Positions 1 through 7,680 of a DNA stretch of 64,000 nt are shown here, piece after piece. The translations under genes were made by a program, and so were the position numbers. A model generated the notes under the pieces. The model saw only the letters and a list, made by a program, of their open reading frames with translations, ran no database searches and had not been told where the DNA came from. Positions within the stretch are counted from its first letter, which is position 1. Each line of letters begins with the position of its first letter. The DNA comes from Bacillota bacterium (lineage in GTDB: Bacteria > Bacillota > Clostridia > Tissierellales > Peptoniphilaceae), in the NCBI GenBank assembly GCA_028724185.1, contig JAQYDN010000001.1, positions 62,001-126,000 of the forward strand. The letters run 5' to 3'.

Positions 1-24
1 ACTCGCGCTTATCGTCGTTATGTA

Positions 25-366
25 TTATAAACCTAAACTTATTTTCACGGCCTCATCGACATTGTCCATGATTTTTGAATTAAATTTTCCGATTTTTTCT
101 CTCAGTCTCTTTTTGTCGATCGTTCGTACTTGCTCTAATAAAATAACGGAGTTTTTCGGCAAATCATTATTCGCCGCCTTAACCTTCACGTGTGTCGGCA
201 ATTTTGTCTTGTTCGTTTGACTCGTTATCGCGGCGACAATCGTCGTCGGAGAATATTTATTACCGACGTCATTTTGTAACACGACGACCGGACGAACGCC
301 GCCCTGTTCGGAACCGACGACCGGAGAAAGATCCGCATAAAAAATATCTCCTCGTTTGATAACCAT
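25..366 (-). CDS. mazF: MazF/PemK-family mRNA endoribonuclease toxin
   Basis: Toxin of a type II toxin-antitoxin system that cleaves single-stranded mRNA in the cytoplasm. The 113-aa length matches the family, and the N-terminal [19 protein letters not shown] followed by RPVVVLQND is the classic MazF/EndoA signature; the TSQTNK...LPTHV segment carries the usual catalytic-site threonine region. The ATG is preceded by an AAAGGGTG ribosome site. It lies 26 bases after the AcpS-NnrD gene on the same strand, so the two are probably co-transcribed. In bacilli the order near acpS is usually alr-antitoxin-toxin; here no small antitoxin frame fits in the 26-base gap. The partner may be elsewhere. Family assignment is firm; the biological role in this organism is inferred. 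Confidence 0.92.
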   Translation of the reverse strand: MVIKRGDIFYADLSPVVGSEQGGVRPVVVLQNDVGNKYSPTTIVAAITSQTNKTKLPTHVKVKAANNDLPKNSVILLEQVRTIDKKRLREKIGKFNSKIMDNVDEAVKISLGL

Positions 367-392
367 GGATCACACCCTTTCTATTTAATTGT

Positions 393-1580
393 TCACGCTC
401 TTCGGCAACCTCCGCGCCCCTCTGAAGCCGTCATCTCCAACAAGCGAAACGCCTCCGGTAAATATGTAACTATATCGGAGGCCGTTAGACTGTAACGACT
501 TTTATGTAAGGCACCGATGTCTCCCGAAAGTCCGTGTATATATACCCCTAAACGGGCCGCGTTAAAGCAACTTAATCCTTGGCCCAAGAGTGACGTAATT
601 ATTCCCGTCAAGACGTCGCCGCTTCCCGCCGTCGCCATGCCCGGGTTGCCCGTGTCATTATACACCAAATGCGCCTTATCGGCTATGATCGTCCGATGTC
701 CCTTCAAGACGACCGTCCCGCCGTAACGCTTTAAGCAAAGAGAGACGGCCTCTTCGCGGTGTTGCTCGACCCACTCCGCGGACTTTTCGATGAGCCTCGC
801 CATTTCAGCCGTATGAGGCGTATATATCTTCTTATCTCCTCTCGCAAGCTCCATCCCTTGAGACAGGTGATACAGTGCGTCGGCATCGACGACGGTCGGC
901 ACTTGGATGCCGCGGTAGACCTCTTCAAATAGACGGCGCGCATCCGCGTCCCGTCCCATCCCGGGACCGATCCCGACGGCGTCCATCTCCGTCAAAAAAG
1001 AGAGATCGCCGTTTCCCTTCACAATCACCTCGACGGTGCGGAGAGAAAAAGAAGGGACCATCGCATCCGGTACGACGGCGTAGGCGAGACCCGTTCCCGT
1101 CCTCAAGAGCGCGCGCGTCGAAAGATCCACCGAGCCATACATGCCGGGGCTCGCGCCGATCACGGCGGTCTTTCCCCGGCTGCCCTTGTGATCGGCATCG
1201 CGCATCGCGGGCAAGAGATCCGCCATGTCTCGGGATACCTTTACGCCGCTTTTGCGCCCGCGTCTTCGCGCGAGGCATATCGCGTAGTCTTTTTCATGTC
1301 CGATGGACAGGTCGAAGTAGACGTCCTCGCAGACGCCGTAGGGCCTTCCGCCCTTTTCGTATCTCACCGACAGATTCTTTAAGCCGATCGAAAACAAATT
1401 TCGACCCAAGGCCTTGCTCATCGCCTCTTTGGCCGCAAACAGCGCGGCGATATGCTGCGGTCTCTTATTTTTTAATCGCTTGTAATCGGGCTCGGAAAAC
1501 AATGTATGTAAAAAATCGTCGCCCCGTCGCTCGAGGATTCTCTCGACCCTCGGGATATAAACTAAGTCGATGCCTATCAT
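393..1580 (-). CDS. Fused holo-ACP synthase / ADP-dependent NAD(P)H-hydrate dehydratase
   Basis: One 395-aa reading frame joins two enzymes. Residues 1-115 are AcpS, which transfers 4'-phosphopantetheine from CoA to acyl carrier protein: GIDLVYIPRV carries the metal-binding Asp5 and AALFAAKEAMSKALG the second acidic ligand, Glu52. Residues about 120-390 are NnrD (YjeF C-terminal domain), which repairs hydrated NAD(P)H: GKTAVIGASPGMYGS, VVDADAL and NPGMATAGSGDVLTG are the nucleotide-binding signatures. The start chosen is the ATG at 1580, with AGAGGTGG just upstream; a longer frame to 1673 adds residues that match no family and runs into the tyrS promoter region. The epimerase NnrE, which normally precedes NnrD, is absent from the fusion. 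Confidence 0.9.
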   Translation of the reverse strand: MIGIDLVYIPRVERILERRGDDFLHTLFSEPDYKRLKNKRPQHIAALFAAKEAMSKALGRNLFSIGLKNLSVRYEKGGRPYGVCEDVYFDLSIGHEKDYAICLARRRGRKSGVKVSRDMADLLPAMRDADHKGSRGKTAVIGASPGMYGSVDLSTRALLRTGTGLAYAVVPDAMVPSFSLRTVEVIVKGNGDLSFLTEMDAVGIGPGMGRDADARRLFEEVYRGIQVPTVVDADALYHLSQGMELARGDKKIYTPHTAEMARLIEKSAEWVEQHREEAVSLCLKRYGGTVVLKGHRTIIADKAHLVYNDTGNPGMATAGSGDVLTGIITSLLGQGLSCFNAARLGVYIHGLSGDIGALHKSRYSLTASDIVTYLPEAFRLLEMTASEGRGGCRRA

Positions 1581-1645
1581 ACGCCACCTCTCATGTTTAT
1601 CATAGCACATCAAAGGATAGAAGTTTGTAAATTTTAGATAGACTC

Positions 1646-1674
1646 TTGACATTTTTTCGATGCGCATATACAAT
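1646..1674 (+). promoter_or_regulatory. Sigma-A-type promoter of tyrS
   Basis: TTGACA at 1646-1651, 17-base spacer, TACAAT at 1669-1674. Transcription should begin near 1681, which leaves a leader of only about 145 bases before the tyrS start. Confidence 0.8.
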
Positions 1675-1680
1675 AAGCAC

Positions 1681-1806
1681 CAAACTCAATATATACGAAG
1701 AAGGCGCCATCAAAATTACAGCGCCGGAGTATAATAACCCTTAAGGCTTTTTGCGAAGAAAGGTGGTACCGCGTTTAACGACGCCCTTTCGCAGAGTCTT
1801 TTTTTG
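1681..1806 (+). promoter_or_regulatory. T-box leader of tyrS with a very short stem I
   Basis: The T-box sequence AAAGGTGGTACCGCG is at 1759-1773. GAAAGG (1758-1763) can pair with CCTTTC (1785-1790) to make the antiterminator, whereas TGCGAA (1752-1757) pairs with TTCGCA (1788-1793) in front of a T run at 1799-1805 as terminator; the two share 1788-1790 and exclude each other. Upstream, TATAC (1692-1696)/GTATA (1729-1733) and GGCGC (1703-1707)/GCGCC (1721-1725) form a short stem with a 13-base loop that holds TAC (1717-1719), a tyrosine codon. The TGGT bulge would match an A discriminator base, as expected for tRNA-Tyr. The T-box call is firm; treating the small hairpin as stem I is inference. 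Confidence 0.8.
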
Positions 1807-1825
1807 TGCTTAAAAAGGAGGCATT

Positions 1826-3052
1826 ATGACCGAAAATGTATTTGATTTACTGGAACGAAGAGGTTACATCGATCAGGTAACATTCCCCGACGAATTAAGA
1901 AAACGGCTCGATGAAGGACCCATTACGTTTTATATCGGTTTCGACGCGACCGCCGATTCCCTGACATTGGGTCATTATCTGCAAGTAAAAGTCTTACAAC
2001 ACTTCCAACGGGCCGGACATATTCCGATTACCCTCTTCGGCGGCGGGACGACGTTGATCGGCGACCCCTCCGGCCGGAGCGATATGCGCAAGATGTTGAC
2101 CAAGGAAGATATCGAGCACAACATCGCCTGCTTTAAACGCCAACTCTCCCACTTCATCGACTACAGCGACGGCAAGGCTATCGCCGCAAACAACGCCGAT
2201 TGGCTGTTGGATTTGGGTTACCTCGAGTTTATGCGCAACATCGGCGTCCACTTCTCCGTCAACCATATGTTGAAACTCGACGCCTACGCCAACCGTTTGG
2301 AAAAGGGACTGACCTTCTTCGAAATGGGATACATGCTCATGCAGTCGTACGACTTCCTGGTCCTCTACAGAAAATACAACTGCCAGCTTCAACTGGGCGG
2401 CAGCGACCAATGGAGCAACATGCTCGGCGGATACGACCTCGTTCGCAAGCTCGACGACGGCAAGGTTTACTCGATGACATTTAAACTGCTCTCCACGGCG
2501 GATGGACAGAAGATGGGTAAATCGATGAAGGGTGCGATCTTCCTCGATCCCGACAAGACGCCGCCGCACGAAATGTTCCAATACTTACGCAACACCGACG
2601 ACAGAGACGTCATCAAATTCTTAAAGCTGTTGACCGACGTCTCCGACGAAGAAATCGAAGAATACGCCAAACTTGAAGGCCAAGAACTCAACACGGCGAA
2701 GGAACGCCTGGCCTGGGAAATTACAAACGAAGTTCACGGCAAGGAAGAAGCCGATAAGGCGCTCGAGGCTTCCCGCACGCTCTTCGGCGGAAGCGGCAAT
2801 ACGGAAGATATGCCGACGACGGAGCTCGACGAAGACGACGTCGAAGACGGCATCACGCTCGTCGACTTACTGCAACGCGGCGAGTTGATTACATCCACGA
2901 GCGAAGGCCGACGCTTGATTAAACAGGGCGGCGTGTCGGTCGACGACGAAAAGGCGACCTCCCACGATCAGCTGATCACCAAAGACGATTTAAAACGAGG
3001 CGTCCACATTCGAAAGGGCAAAAAAGTTCACCACTTGTTCAAATTAAAATAA
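1826..3052 (+). CDS. tyrS: Tyrosyl-tRNA synthetase
   Basis: Charges tRNA-Tyr with tyrosine. The 408-aa protein is a class I synthetase of the usual length: GFDATADSLTLGHYLQ holds the HIGH-like element (GHYL), QLGGSDQWSNM contributes to tyrosine recognition, and KMGKS at about residue 231 is the KMSKS loop. The C-terminal 70 residues, with SEGRRLIKQGGVSVDDEK, form an S4 RNA-binding domain. The ATG follows AAAAGGAGGC. It is expressed from its own promoter through the T-box leader and ends at a strong terminator, so it is probably monocistronic and induced by uncharged tRNA-Tyr. Confidence 0.97.
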   Translation: MTENVFDLLERRGYIDQVTFPDELRKRLDEGPITFYIGFDATADSLTLGHYLQVKVLQHFQRAGHIPITLFGGGTTLIGDPSGRSDMRKMLTKEDIEHNIACFKRQLSHFIDYSDGKAIAANNADWLLDLGYLEFMRNIGVHFSVNHMLKLDAYANRLEKGLTFFEMGYMLMQSYDFLVLYRKYNCQLQLGGSDQWSNMLGGYDLVRKLDDGKVYSMTFKLLSTADGQKMGKSMKGAIFLDPDKTPPHEMFQYLRNTDDRDVIKFLKLLTDVSDEEIEEYAKLEGQELNTAKERLAWEITNEVHGKEEADKALEASRTLFGGSGNTEDMPTTELDEDDVEDGITLVDLLQRGELITSTSEGRRLIKQGGVSVDDEKATSHDQLITKDDLKRGVHIRKGKKVHHLFKLK

Positions 3053-3056
3053 GATT

Positions 3057-3090
3057 AAAAAAAGCGATGGTCTACACCATCGCTTTTTTT
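3057..3090. terminator. Bidirectional terminator between tyrS and the PIN/TRAM gene
   Basis: GCGATGG (3064-3070) pairs with CCATCGC (3077-3083), flanked by seven A and seven T. It serves tyrS on the plus strand and the converging 3089-4198 gene cluster on the minus strand. Confidence 0.9.
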
Positions 3091-4198
3091 AATCGACAGG
3101 TCTCGCAAAAATCATCTTTCCCGCCGAGGTTTGAAGCATCGACGTGACGATGCACTCGATCTCCTCGCCCAGGTAATCGATCCCGTTTTCGACCACGATC
3201 ATCGTCCCGTCGTCGAGGTATCCGAGCCCTTGTTTCTCTTGACTGCCCGGTTTTACGACGAAGACGCGAATCTTCTCGCCGGTGATAAACACGGGCTTCA
3301 TGGCATTGGCAAGCGCGTTGATGTTCAAGACGTTGATCCCCTGCACAGCCGCGACCTTATTTAAGTTAAAGTCGTTGGTGACGATCGTCCCGTTTATTTC
3401 CTTGGCGAGGCGCAAGAGCATGTCGTCCACCTCGCTCAAATCGTCATAGGATTTTTCGAGAATCGTAATACACTGCTTGCCGTCATCCTGCAATTTTTTT
3501 AAGGCATCCAGGCCTTTCCTTCCCTTCGTACGCTGAAAACCGTTCGCGGAATCGGCGATGCCCTGGAGTTCCGCGAGCACAAACGTCGGCACGATAATCG
3601 GCTCGACGATAAATCCCAGGTCGATGATGTCGACGACGCGACCGTCGATGATCACCGACGTATCTAAAATTTTCGGCGATACCGAACTCTCCCCGACATC
3701 TTCCTTCTTCGCCGCGTCCTTATTTTGCGTAAACAGCCTGCGCACGCCGGCTGCCACTTCTGCACGCTTGTCGCGCATGAGTCGGACGCCCAAGACCCCT
3801 AAAAATCCGTAAATCAACAGTGAGATAACATTGCTGACGTATGGAATATTCAGACGGTAGATGGGGATCGACACTAAATACGCCAAGACGAGGCCGATGA
3901 TAAAACCGAGGAGTCCCCACGCGATGTCGCCCGCCGGCAACTCCTTTGTCTCCGATTCGACAAACGCGATCAACTGATTCAATCGACGATACGCATACTT
4001 ACTCAAAATAAAAAAAATAATGGCAATAATAATAAGGATGAGTATCGGCAGGGCCTTGGGCGGAACCCACGGTAGAACAGCCGGTAGCGCATCGAGACGG
4101 GGAAAAACCCTAAGCACCAGGCGACCGACCGCCACGCCGAAGATCGTAAAAAGCAGACGGAAGACCAGGTAGACGATGCGATTCGATCTAATACGCAT
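3089..4198 (-). CDS. PIN/TRAM-domain membrane protein (YacL-like)
   Basis: A 369-aa protein with four hydrophobic helices in the first 150 residues, then a PIN nuclease domain starting at ILDTSVIIDGRVVDI (first catalytic Asp) with further acids in DDMLLRLA and VTNDFNLNK, and a C-terminal TRAM domain (about 310-369, GQEKQGLGYLDDGTMIVVE). This is the architecture of Bacillus YacL and the ribonuclease-like VapC relatives; the cellular substrate is not established. It sits 9 bases after carD on the same strand, the order also seen in many Firmicutes. The start ATG overlaps no other gene and is preceded by AGGAAAGGAG. Confidence 0.88.
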   Translation of the reverse strand: MRIRSNRIVYLVFRLLFTIFGVAVGRLVLRVFPRLDALPAVLPWVPPKALPILILIIIAIIFFILSKYAYRRLNQLIAFVESETKELPAGDIAWGLLGFIIGLVLAYLVSIPIYRLNIPYVSNVISLLIYGFLGVLGVRLMRDKRAEVAAGVRRLFTQNKDAAKKEDVGESSVSPKILDTSVIIDGRVVDIIDLGFIVEPIIVPTFVLAELQGIADSANGFQRTKGRKGLDALKKLQDDGKQCITILEKSYDDLSEVDDMLLRLAKEINGTIVTNDFNLNKVAAVQGINVLNINALANAMKPVFITGEKIRVFVVKPGSQEKQGLGYLDDGTMIVVENGIDYLGEEIECIVTSMLQTSAGKMIFARPVD

Positions 4199-4207
4199 GC
4201 TCCTTTC

Positions 4208-4720
4208 CTAGGCTTTCTCTTCAAGCCCCTTCAAACAGCCCTCTTCCATCGTCTCGTCGACGAGTTTGACGACTTCGTCGTACGATTTGTCGTACACTAA
4301 GACCATCTCGGACAAAATAATTTGGCGCGCATTGTTTAAGATTTTGCGCTCGCCCGTCGACAGGGATTTTTCTCGATCCAGACATTCCAAGTTTTTAATG
4401 ACCTTGGCGATCTCTTCCAAATCTCCGGTCTTAATCTTGTCTTGATGGAAGCGGTAGCGACGGTTCCAGTTTGTCGGCATTTTTTCGATGGTCGTATCGC
4501 GCAATACGTCCAGGACCTTATCCATCTCTTCGGGGGTCTTGATTTCACGAATGCCGACGCTGTCCATACTCCCGAGGGGAACTAACACTTTCATTTCGTT
4601 GACGGGAATTTTGAGGACGTAATATTCTTTCTTTTTACCTAAAATAACTTTGGTCTCGATGTCTACGATGACACCGGCACCGTGTATAGGGTAAACAATT
4701 TTATCTCCTATTTCAAACAT
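4208..4720 (-). CDS. carD: CarD-family transcription regulator
   Basis: A 170-aa protein that should bind the RNA polymerase beta subunit and promoter DNA to stabilise open complexes. The N-terminal FEIGDKIVYPIHGAGVIVDI is the CarD_CdnL_TRCF RNA-polymerase-interaction module; the remaining 110 residues are helical and charged as in CdnL proteins. The start has AAAGGGGAAGTT upstream. It is followed by the PIN/TRAM gene, which is probably co-transcribed. Its own upstream region has an inverted repeat around a TATAAT box (see 4741-4794). Confidence 0.9.
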   Translation of the reverse strand: MFEIGDKIVYPIHGAGVIVDIETKVILGKKKEYYVLKIPVNEMKVLVPLGSMDSVGIREIKTPEEMDKVLDVLRDTTIEKMPTNWNRRYRFHQDKIKTGDLEEIAKVIKNLECLDREKSLSTGERKILNNARQIILSEMVLVYDKSYDEVVKLVDETMEEGCLKGLEEKA

Positions 4721-4740
4721 AACTTCCCCTTTCCTTTATG

Positions 4741-4794
4741 ATGATACCTTCCCCTCTATTATAACATAATTTTTAAAATTATAGATGGTATCAT
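4741..4794 (-). promoter_or_regulatory. carD upstream region: TATAAT box flanked by an 8-bp inverted repeat
   Basis: On the minus strand a TATAAT hexamer lies at 4758-4763, 38 bases ahead of the carD start. ATGATACC (4741-4748) and GGTATCAT (4787-4794) are a perfect inverted repeat bracketing it with a 38-base gap. No good -35 box was found at 17 bases. Either an operator pair or a transcript hairpin is possible. Confidence 0.4.
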
Positions 4795-4869
4795 AAATAG
4801 AACGATTATTCAAGTAAAAAGGACAAATTCCATGTTTTTATAGAAAATAAAAAATCAGATGTTTAAATC

Positions 4870-5961
4870 TTAGAGCATCCGCAGATACACACACGTCATA
4901 TCGTCGACGATCTCCTCGTGAACATATTTCCTAAGCGTCTCGACAATTTCTGCGAGGGGCTCTTTGTCCGTCTCGGCGAATGTCTTTTGCAAGTTCTTGA
5001 CCCCGAATTGCACGCGATTCTTATTGCGACATTCCGTGATGCCGTCGGTGTAGAGAAGCAACTCGTCTCCCTTAAAGAGGTAGGCCGTTCGACACTCGTA
5101 AAAAGACGCTTCCACGAGAGAAGATATCGGAAACCCCGTATTTAGAAGTAACCGCACGTTCTCGCCGCGCTTTAACAGGGGCGGACAGTCGTGTCCCGCA
5201 TTGACGTAGGTCAATTTATGTTCGTTCTCGGAATACACGGCGAGGAAGATCGTAAAATACATCGTATCGGGAAAGTTTAACTCCGCGAAGCGATGTTCGA
5301 TTTCAAGCATTGCCACGGTCGGATCTTTTAAGATCTCGGGTGCCATGTTTCTGAGCGTCTGAGAGATAAACATCGTCATCATCGAGGAAGCGAATCCGTG
5401 TCCTACGACGTCGGCGATGTAAAAGGCCGCGTGATCGTCGTCGATCTCTATAAAGTCGAAGATGTCGCCGCTTAAAATCTCCGCCGGACGGTAGTAATAT
5501 TCCATGCACGTCAAGCGATTATAGCCCCGCTTCGGCAACAGGGCGTGTTGAATATTCGACGCGCTGATCTGTTCTTCGATCATCGCGCGATTTTTTTCAA
5601 TCTGCTCCAACTGCAGGTGCTTTTCGATGCTCTTGTCCCGAAATACCTCGATCGCCCCGACGATGCTGCCGTCGTTTCCGCGAATAGGATTGGTCTTTAC
5701 GGAATAATAGACGTCCCCGACGTAAGTTTCCCGTTGAATGATTTCCCCGCTCGCGATCGAACGCGCCGTCATGCGAAAGTCCGAAAACCCCCCGTCTTCT
5801 CCCTCGGAATGATCGCGAAACATTTGATCTTCCAGGGCGATGCGCATGGCGCGATTGTAATAGACGATCGCGTTGTCCTCGTCCACGATCCGTATAAGAT
5901 CCGACATCGTATCCAATAACCGCGTGTCTATTTGGTTATATAGTAAATCCCTATCTTTCAT
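4870..5961 (-). CDS. PAS-domain PP2C (SpoIIE-type) serine phosphatase
   Basis: A 363-aa cytoplasmic signalling protein. Residues about 10-125 form a PAS sensor (IRIVDEDNAIVYYNRAM), followed by a coiled segment and a SpoIIE/RsbU-type phosphatase domain (about 165-363): SGDIFDFIEIDDDHAAFYIADVVGHG is split by metal-binding aspartates, and LLLYTDGITECRN carries the conserved DGITE. Such proteins usually dephosphorylate anti-anti-sigma factors, but no anti-sigma or STAS gene is in this window, so the target is unknown. The gene is 16 bases from the methyltransferase gene upstream and probably shares its transcript. The start is the only ATG before the PAS domain. Confidence 0.85.
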   Translation of the reverse strand: MKDRDLLYNQIDTRLLDTMSDLIRIVDEDNAIVYYNRAMRIALEDQMFRDHSEGEDGGFSDFRMTARSIASGEIIQRETYVGDVYYSVKTNPIRGNDGSIVGAIEVFRDKSIEKHLQLEQIEKNRAMIEEQISASNIQHALLPKRGYNRLTCMEYYYRPAEILSGDIFDFIEIDDDHAAFYIADVVGHGFASSMMTMFISQTLRNMAPEILKDPTVAMLEIEHRFAELNFPDTMYFTIFLAVYSENEHKLTYVNAGHDCPPLLKRGENVRLLLNTGFPISSLVEASFYECRTAYLFKGDELLLYTDGITECRNKNRVQFGVKNLQKTFAETDKEPLAEIVETLRKYVHEEIVDDMTCVYLRML

Positions 5962-5977
5962 GCTTCACACTTTCTCG

Positions 5978-7096
5978 TTAAGGCTTCGGCCCGTAGTACT
6001 GATAATAATCCGTGCGAATATTTCCGTTAAAGAGTTTTCGTTTGCGATCCGCCTTCTTGCCGTATCCTTTTTCAAATCCACGGTCCGCGGTAATAATGTA
6101 GTGACTCCACGTCGGAAGCGCGCGACACAGGTCGCCGAGACTTCGATTGAGATCCCTTACCGATTCCCTATCTTCAATGCGCTTGCCGTAGGGCGGATTT
6201 GTGATAATGACGCCGTAGTCTCCCGCGAGATCCAACTCCGCGATATCTTTTTCGATCAACGTCACATCGTCCGACAGACCCAATCCGTCCAGGTTGATGC
6301 GCGATGCCTCGATCGCCTTCGGATCGACGTCGAAACCGTAGAGTTCGAGCTTTGAGTCGTAATCGATCATCTCGAATGCCTCTTTGCGCATCTCCTTGGC
6401 GTTGGTCCCCTTAGCATTCCAATATTCGAAGTCGAAACGGCGATTGAGCCCGGGGGCGATATGTCGCGCGAGGAGAATGGCCTCGATCAGTATCGTTCCG
6501 CTGCCGCAAAAGGGATCGACCAGCATGCGATTTTTGTTCCAATAGCTGAGTTGGACGAGCCCCGATGCCAACGTCTCGGTCAAAGGCGCCTTTACCGAGC
6601 GTTGCCTATATCCTCGATTATGTAAGCCGTCGCCCGACGTGTCGATGTAGATGGTCGCGATGTCGTCGACGATTCGAATCCCGATACGGTATCTGGCTCC
6701 GTTTTTTTCGAACCATTCGGTCTTGTAGCGCGTCTGCATCTTGTTGACGATGGCCTTTTCACTGATGCGCTGAATGTCGGAGAGAGAAAACAGGCCGGAC
6801 TTTTTGCTCTTCGCCTCGGTCACGAAGTTTGCCGTCCTCGGCATGATGTCGGGCCAGGGCAAGTCGTAGACCCCGTCGAAAAGTTCCGTAAACGTCGTCG
6901 CGCGAAAACGCTTTAGCACCCAGTGCACGCGCTCGGCCGTGCGCAAGTGTAAATTCAGTCGCGCGATGTCTTCCATCTCTCCCGACATCGAGACGAGACC
7001 GTCGGAAACGCGAATGTTTTCGAGACCCAACGCTTGGATTTCTCGTTTCAAGACCGCTTCCATGCCAATATTTGCCGTAGCTTCTAAATTAATCAT
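5978..7096 (-). CDS. THUMP-domain RNA (guanine-N2) methyltransferase, RlmL-N/YpsC type
   Basis: A 372-aa SAM-dependent enzyme expected to methylate a guanine of 23S rRNA. It has an N-terminal ferredoxin-like/THUMP RNA-binding half (about 1-155) and a Rossmann methyltransferase half; LVDPFCGSGTILIEA is the SAM-binding motif I and TNPPYGKR the NPPY catalytic motif IV of N-methyltransferases. The ATG at 7096 was chosen over an upstream one at 7165 because GAGGTGG precedes it and homologues begin with a similar ATANIGMEA stretch. The exact rRNA position cannot be told from sequence alone. Confidence 0.9.
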   Translation of the reverse strand: MINLEATANIGMEAVLKREIQALGLENIRVSDGLVSMSGEMEDIARLNLHLRTAERVHWVLKRFRATTFTELFDGVYDLPWPDIMPRTANFVTEAKSKKSGLFSLSDIQRISEKAIVNKMQTRYKTEWFEKNGARYRIGIRIVDDIATIYIDTSGDGLHNRGYRQRSVKAPLTETLASGLVQLSYWNKNRMLVDPFCGSGTILIEAILLARHIAPGLNRRFDFEYWNAKGTNAKEMRKEAFEMIDYDSKLELYGFDVDPKAIEASRINLDGLGLSDDVTLIEKDIAELDLAGDYGVIITNPPYGKRIEDRESVRDLNRSLGDLCRALPTWSHYIITADRGFEKGYGKKADRKRKLFNGNIRTDYYQYYGPKP

Positions 7097-7263
7097 AGAC
7101 CACCTCATACACAGTATACTAGACCCGCTGCGAAAATACACCGTTTTTTCTCCTCGTCCGCCCACTCCCGAGATAAATCCCTCAAAAAAGTGTGAAAAAC
7201 CAAATTCAGTGGGTATAGTTACAATGGAACAGTTAAACTTGATTTTATTGGGAGGTTAACATT

Positions 7264-7620
7264 ATGTCTTTATTAACTGAAACTGTCAAACACGGCGACT
7301 GGAAAAACGAAAAACACGTCCCCGAAATCAAAGCCAACTTTGAAGGCGGCATCGTCGATGTCGACGTCGCAGTCGGTTCTGAAATCGAACACCCGAATAC
7401 CTTGGAACACCATATCGCTTGGATTAAAGTCTTCTTCCTTCCCGAAGGCGGCGCAGCACCGATCGAAGTCGGCAGCTACGAATTCAACGCGCACGGTGAA
7501 AGCGATGTCTTCGCAAAACCCGAAGTTCACGTTTCGTTCAAGAGCGAAAAGAAAGGTTCCGTTTTTGCACTCAGTATGTGCAACATCCACGGTCTTTGGG
7601 AAAACGCCGTCGAACTCTAA
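7264..7620 (+). CDS. Superoxide reductase (neelaredoxin/class II SOR)
   Basis: Reduces superoxide to hydrogen peroxide without releasing oxygen, a typical defence of anaerobes. The 118-aa protein lacks the desulforedoxin N-terminal domain and so belongs to class II. The iron-site residues are visible: EKHVPEI (Glu and His), EHPNTLEHHIAWIK (two His) and the C-terminal CNIHGLW with the Cys and His ligands. The start follows GGGAGGTTAAC. It is monocistronic, ending at a terminator 20 bases on. The electron donor is probably a rubredoxin or a similar small protein, not seen here. Confidence 0.95.
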   Translation: MSLLTETVKHGDWKNEKHVPEIKANFEGGIVDVDVAVGSEIEHPNTLEHHIAWIKVFFLPEGGAAPIEVGSYEFNAHGESDVFAKPEVHVSFKSEKKGSVFALSMCNIHGLWENAVEL

Positions 7621-7639
7621 TTCGATAACAAGCCCTAAG

Positions 7640-7672
7640 AAAAAAGCACCTCGTGAAGAGGTGCTTTTTTTT
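7640..7672. terminator. Bidirectional terminator after superoxide reductase
   Basis: AAGCACCTC and GAGGTGCTT form a 9-bp stem with a GTGAA loop, A-rich before and eight T after. It also ends the convergent aldolase gene. Confidence 0.9.
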
Positions 7673-7680
7673 ATATCGCA

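Noticed and set aside
1581..1673. Upstream extension of the AcpS-NnrD frame
   Set aside because: A ribosome site and family N-terminus fix the start at 1580; the extension overlaps the tyrS promoter.
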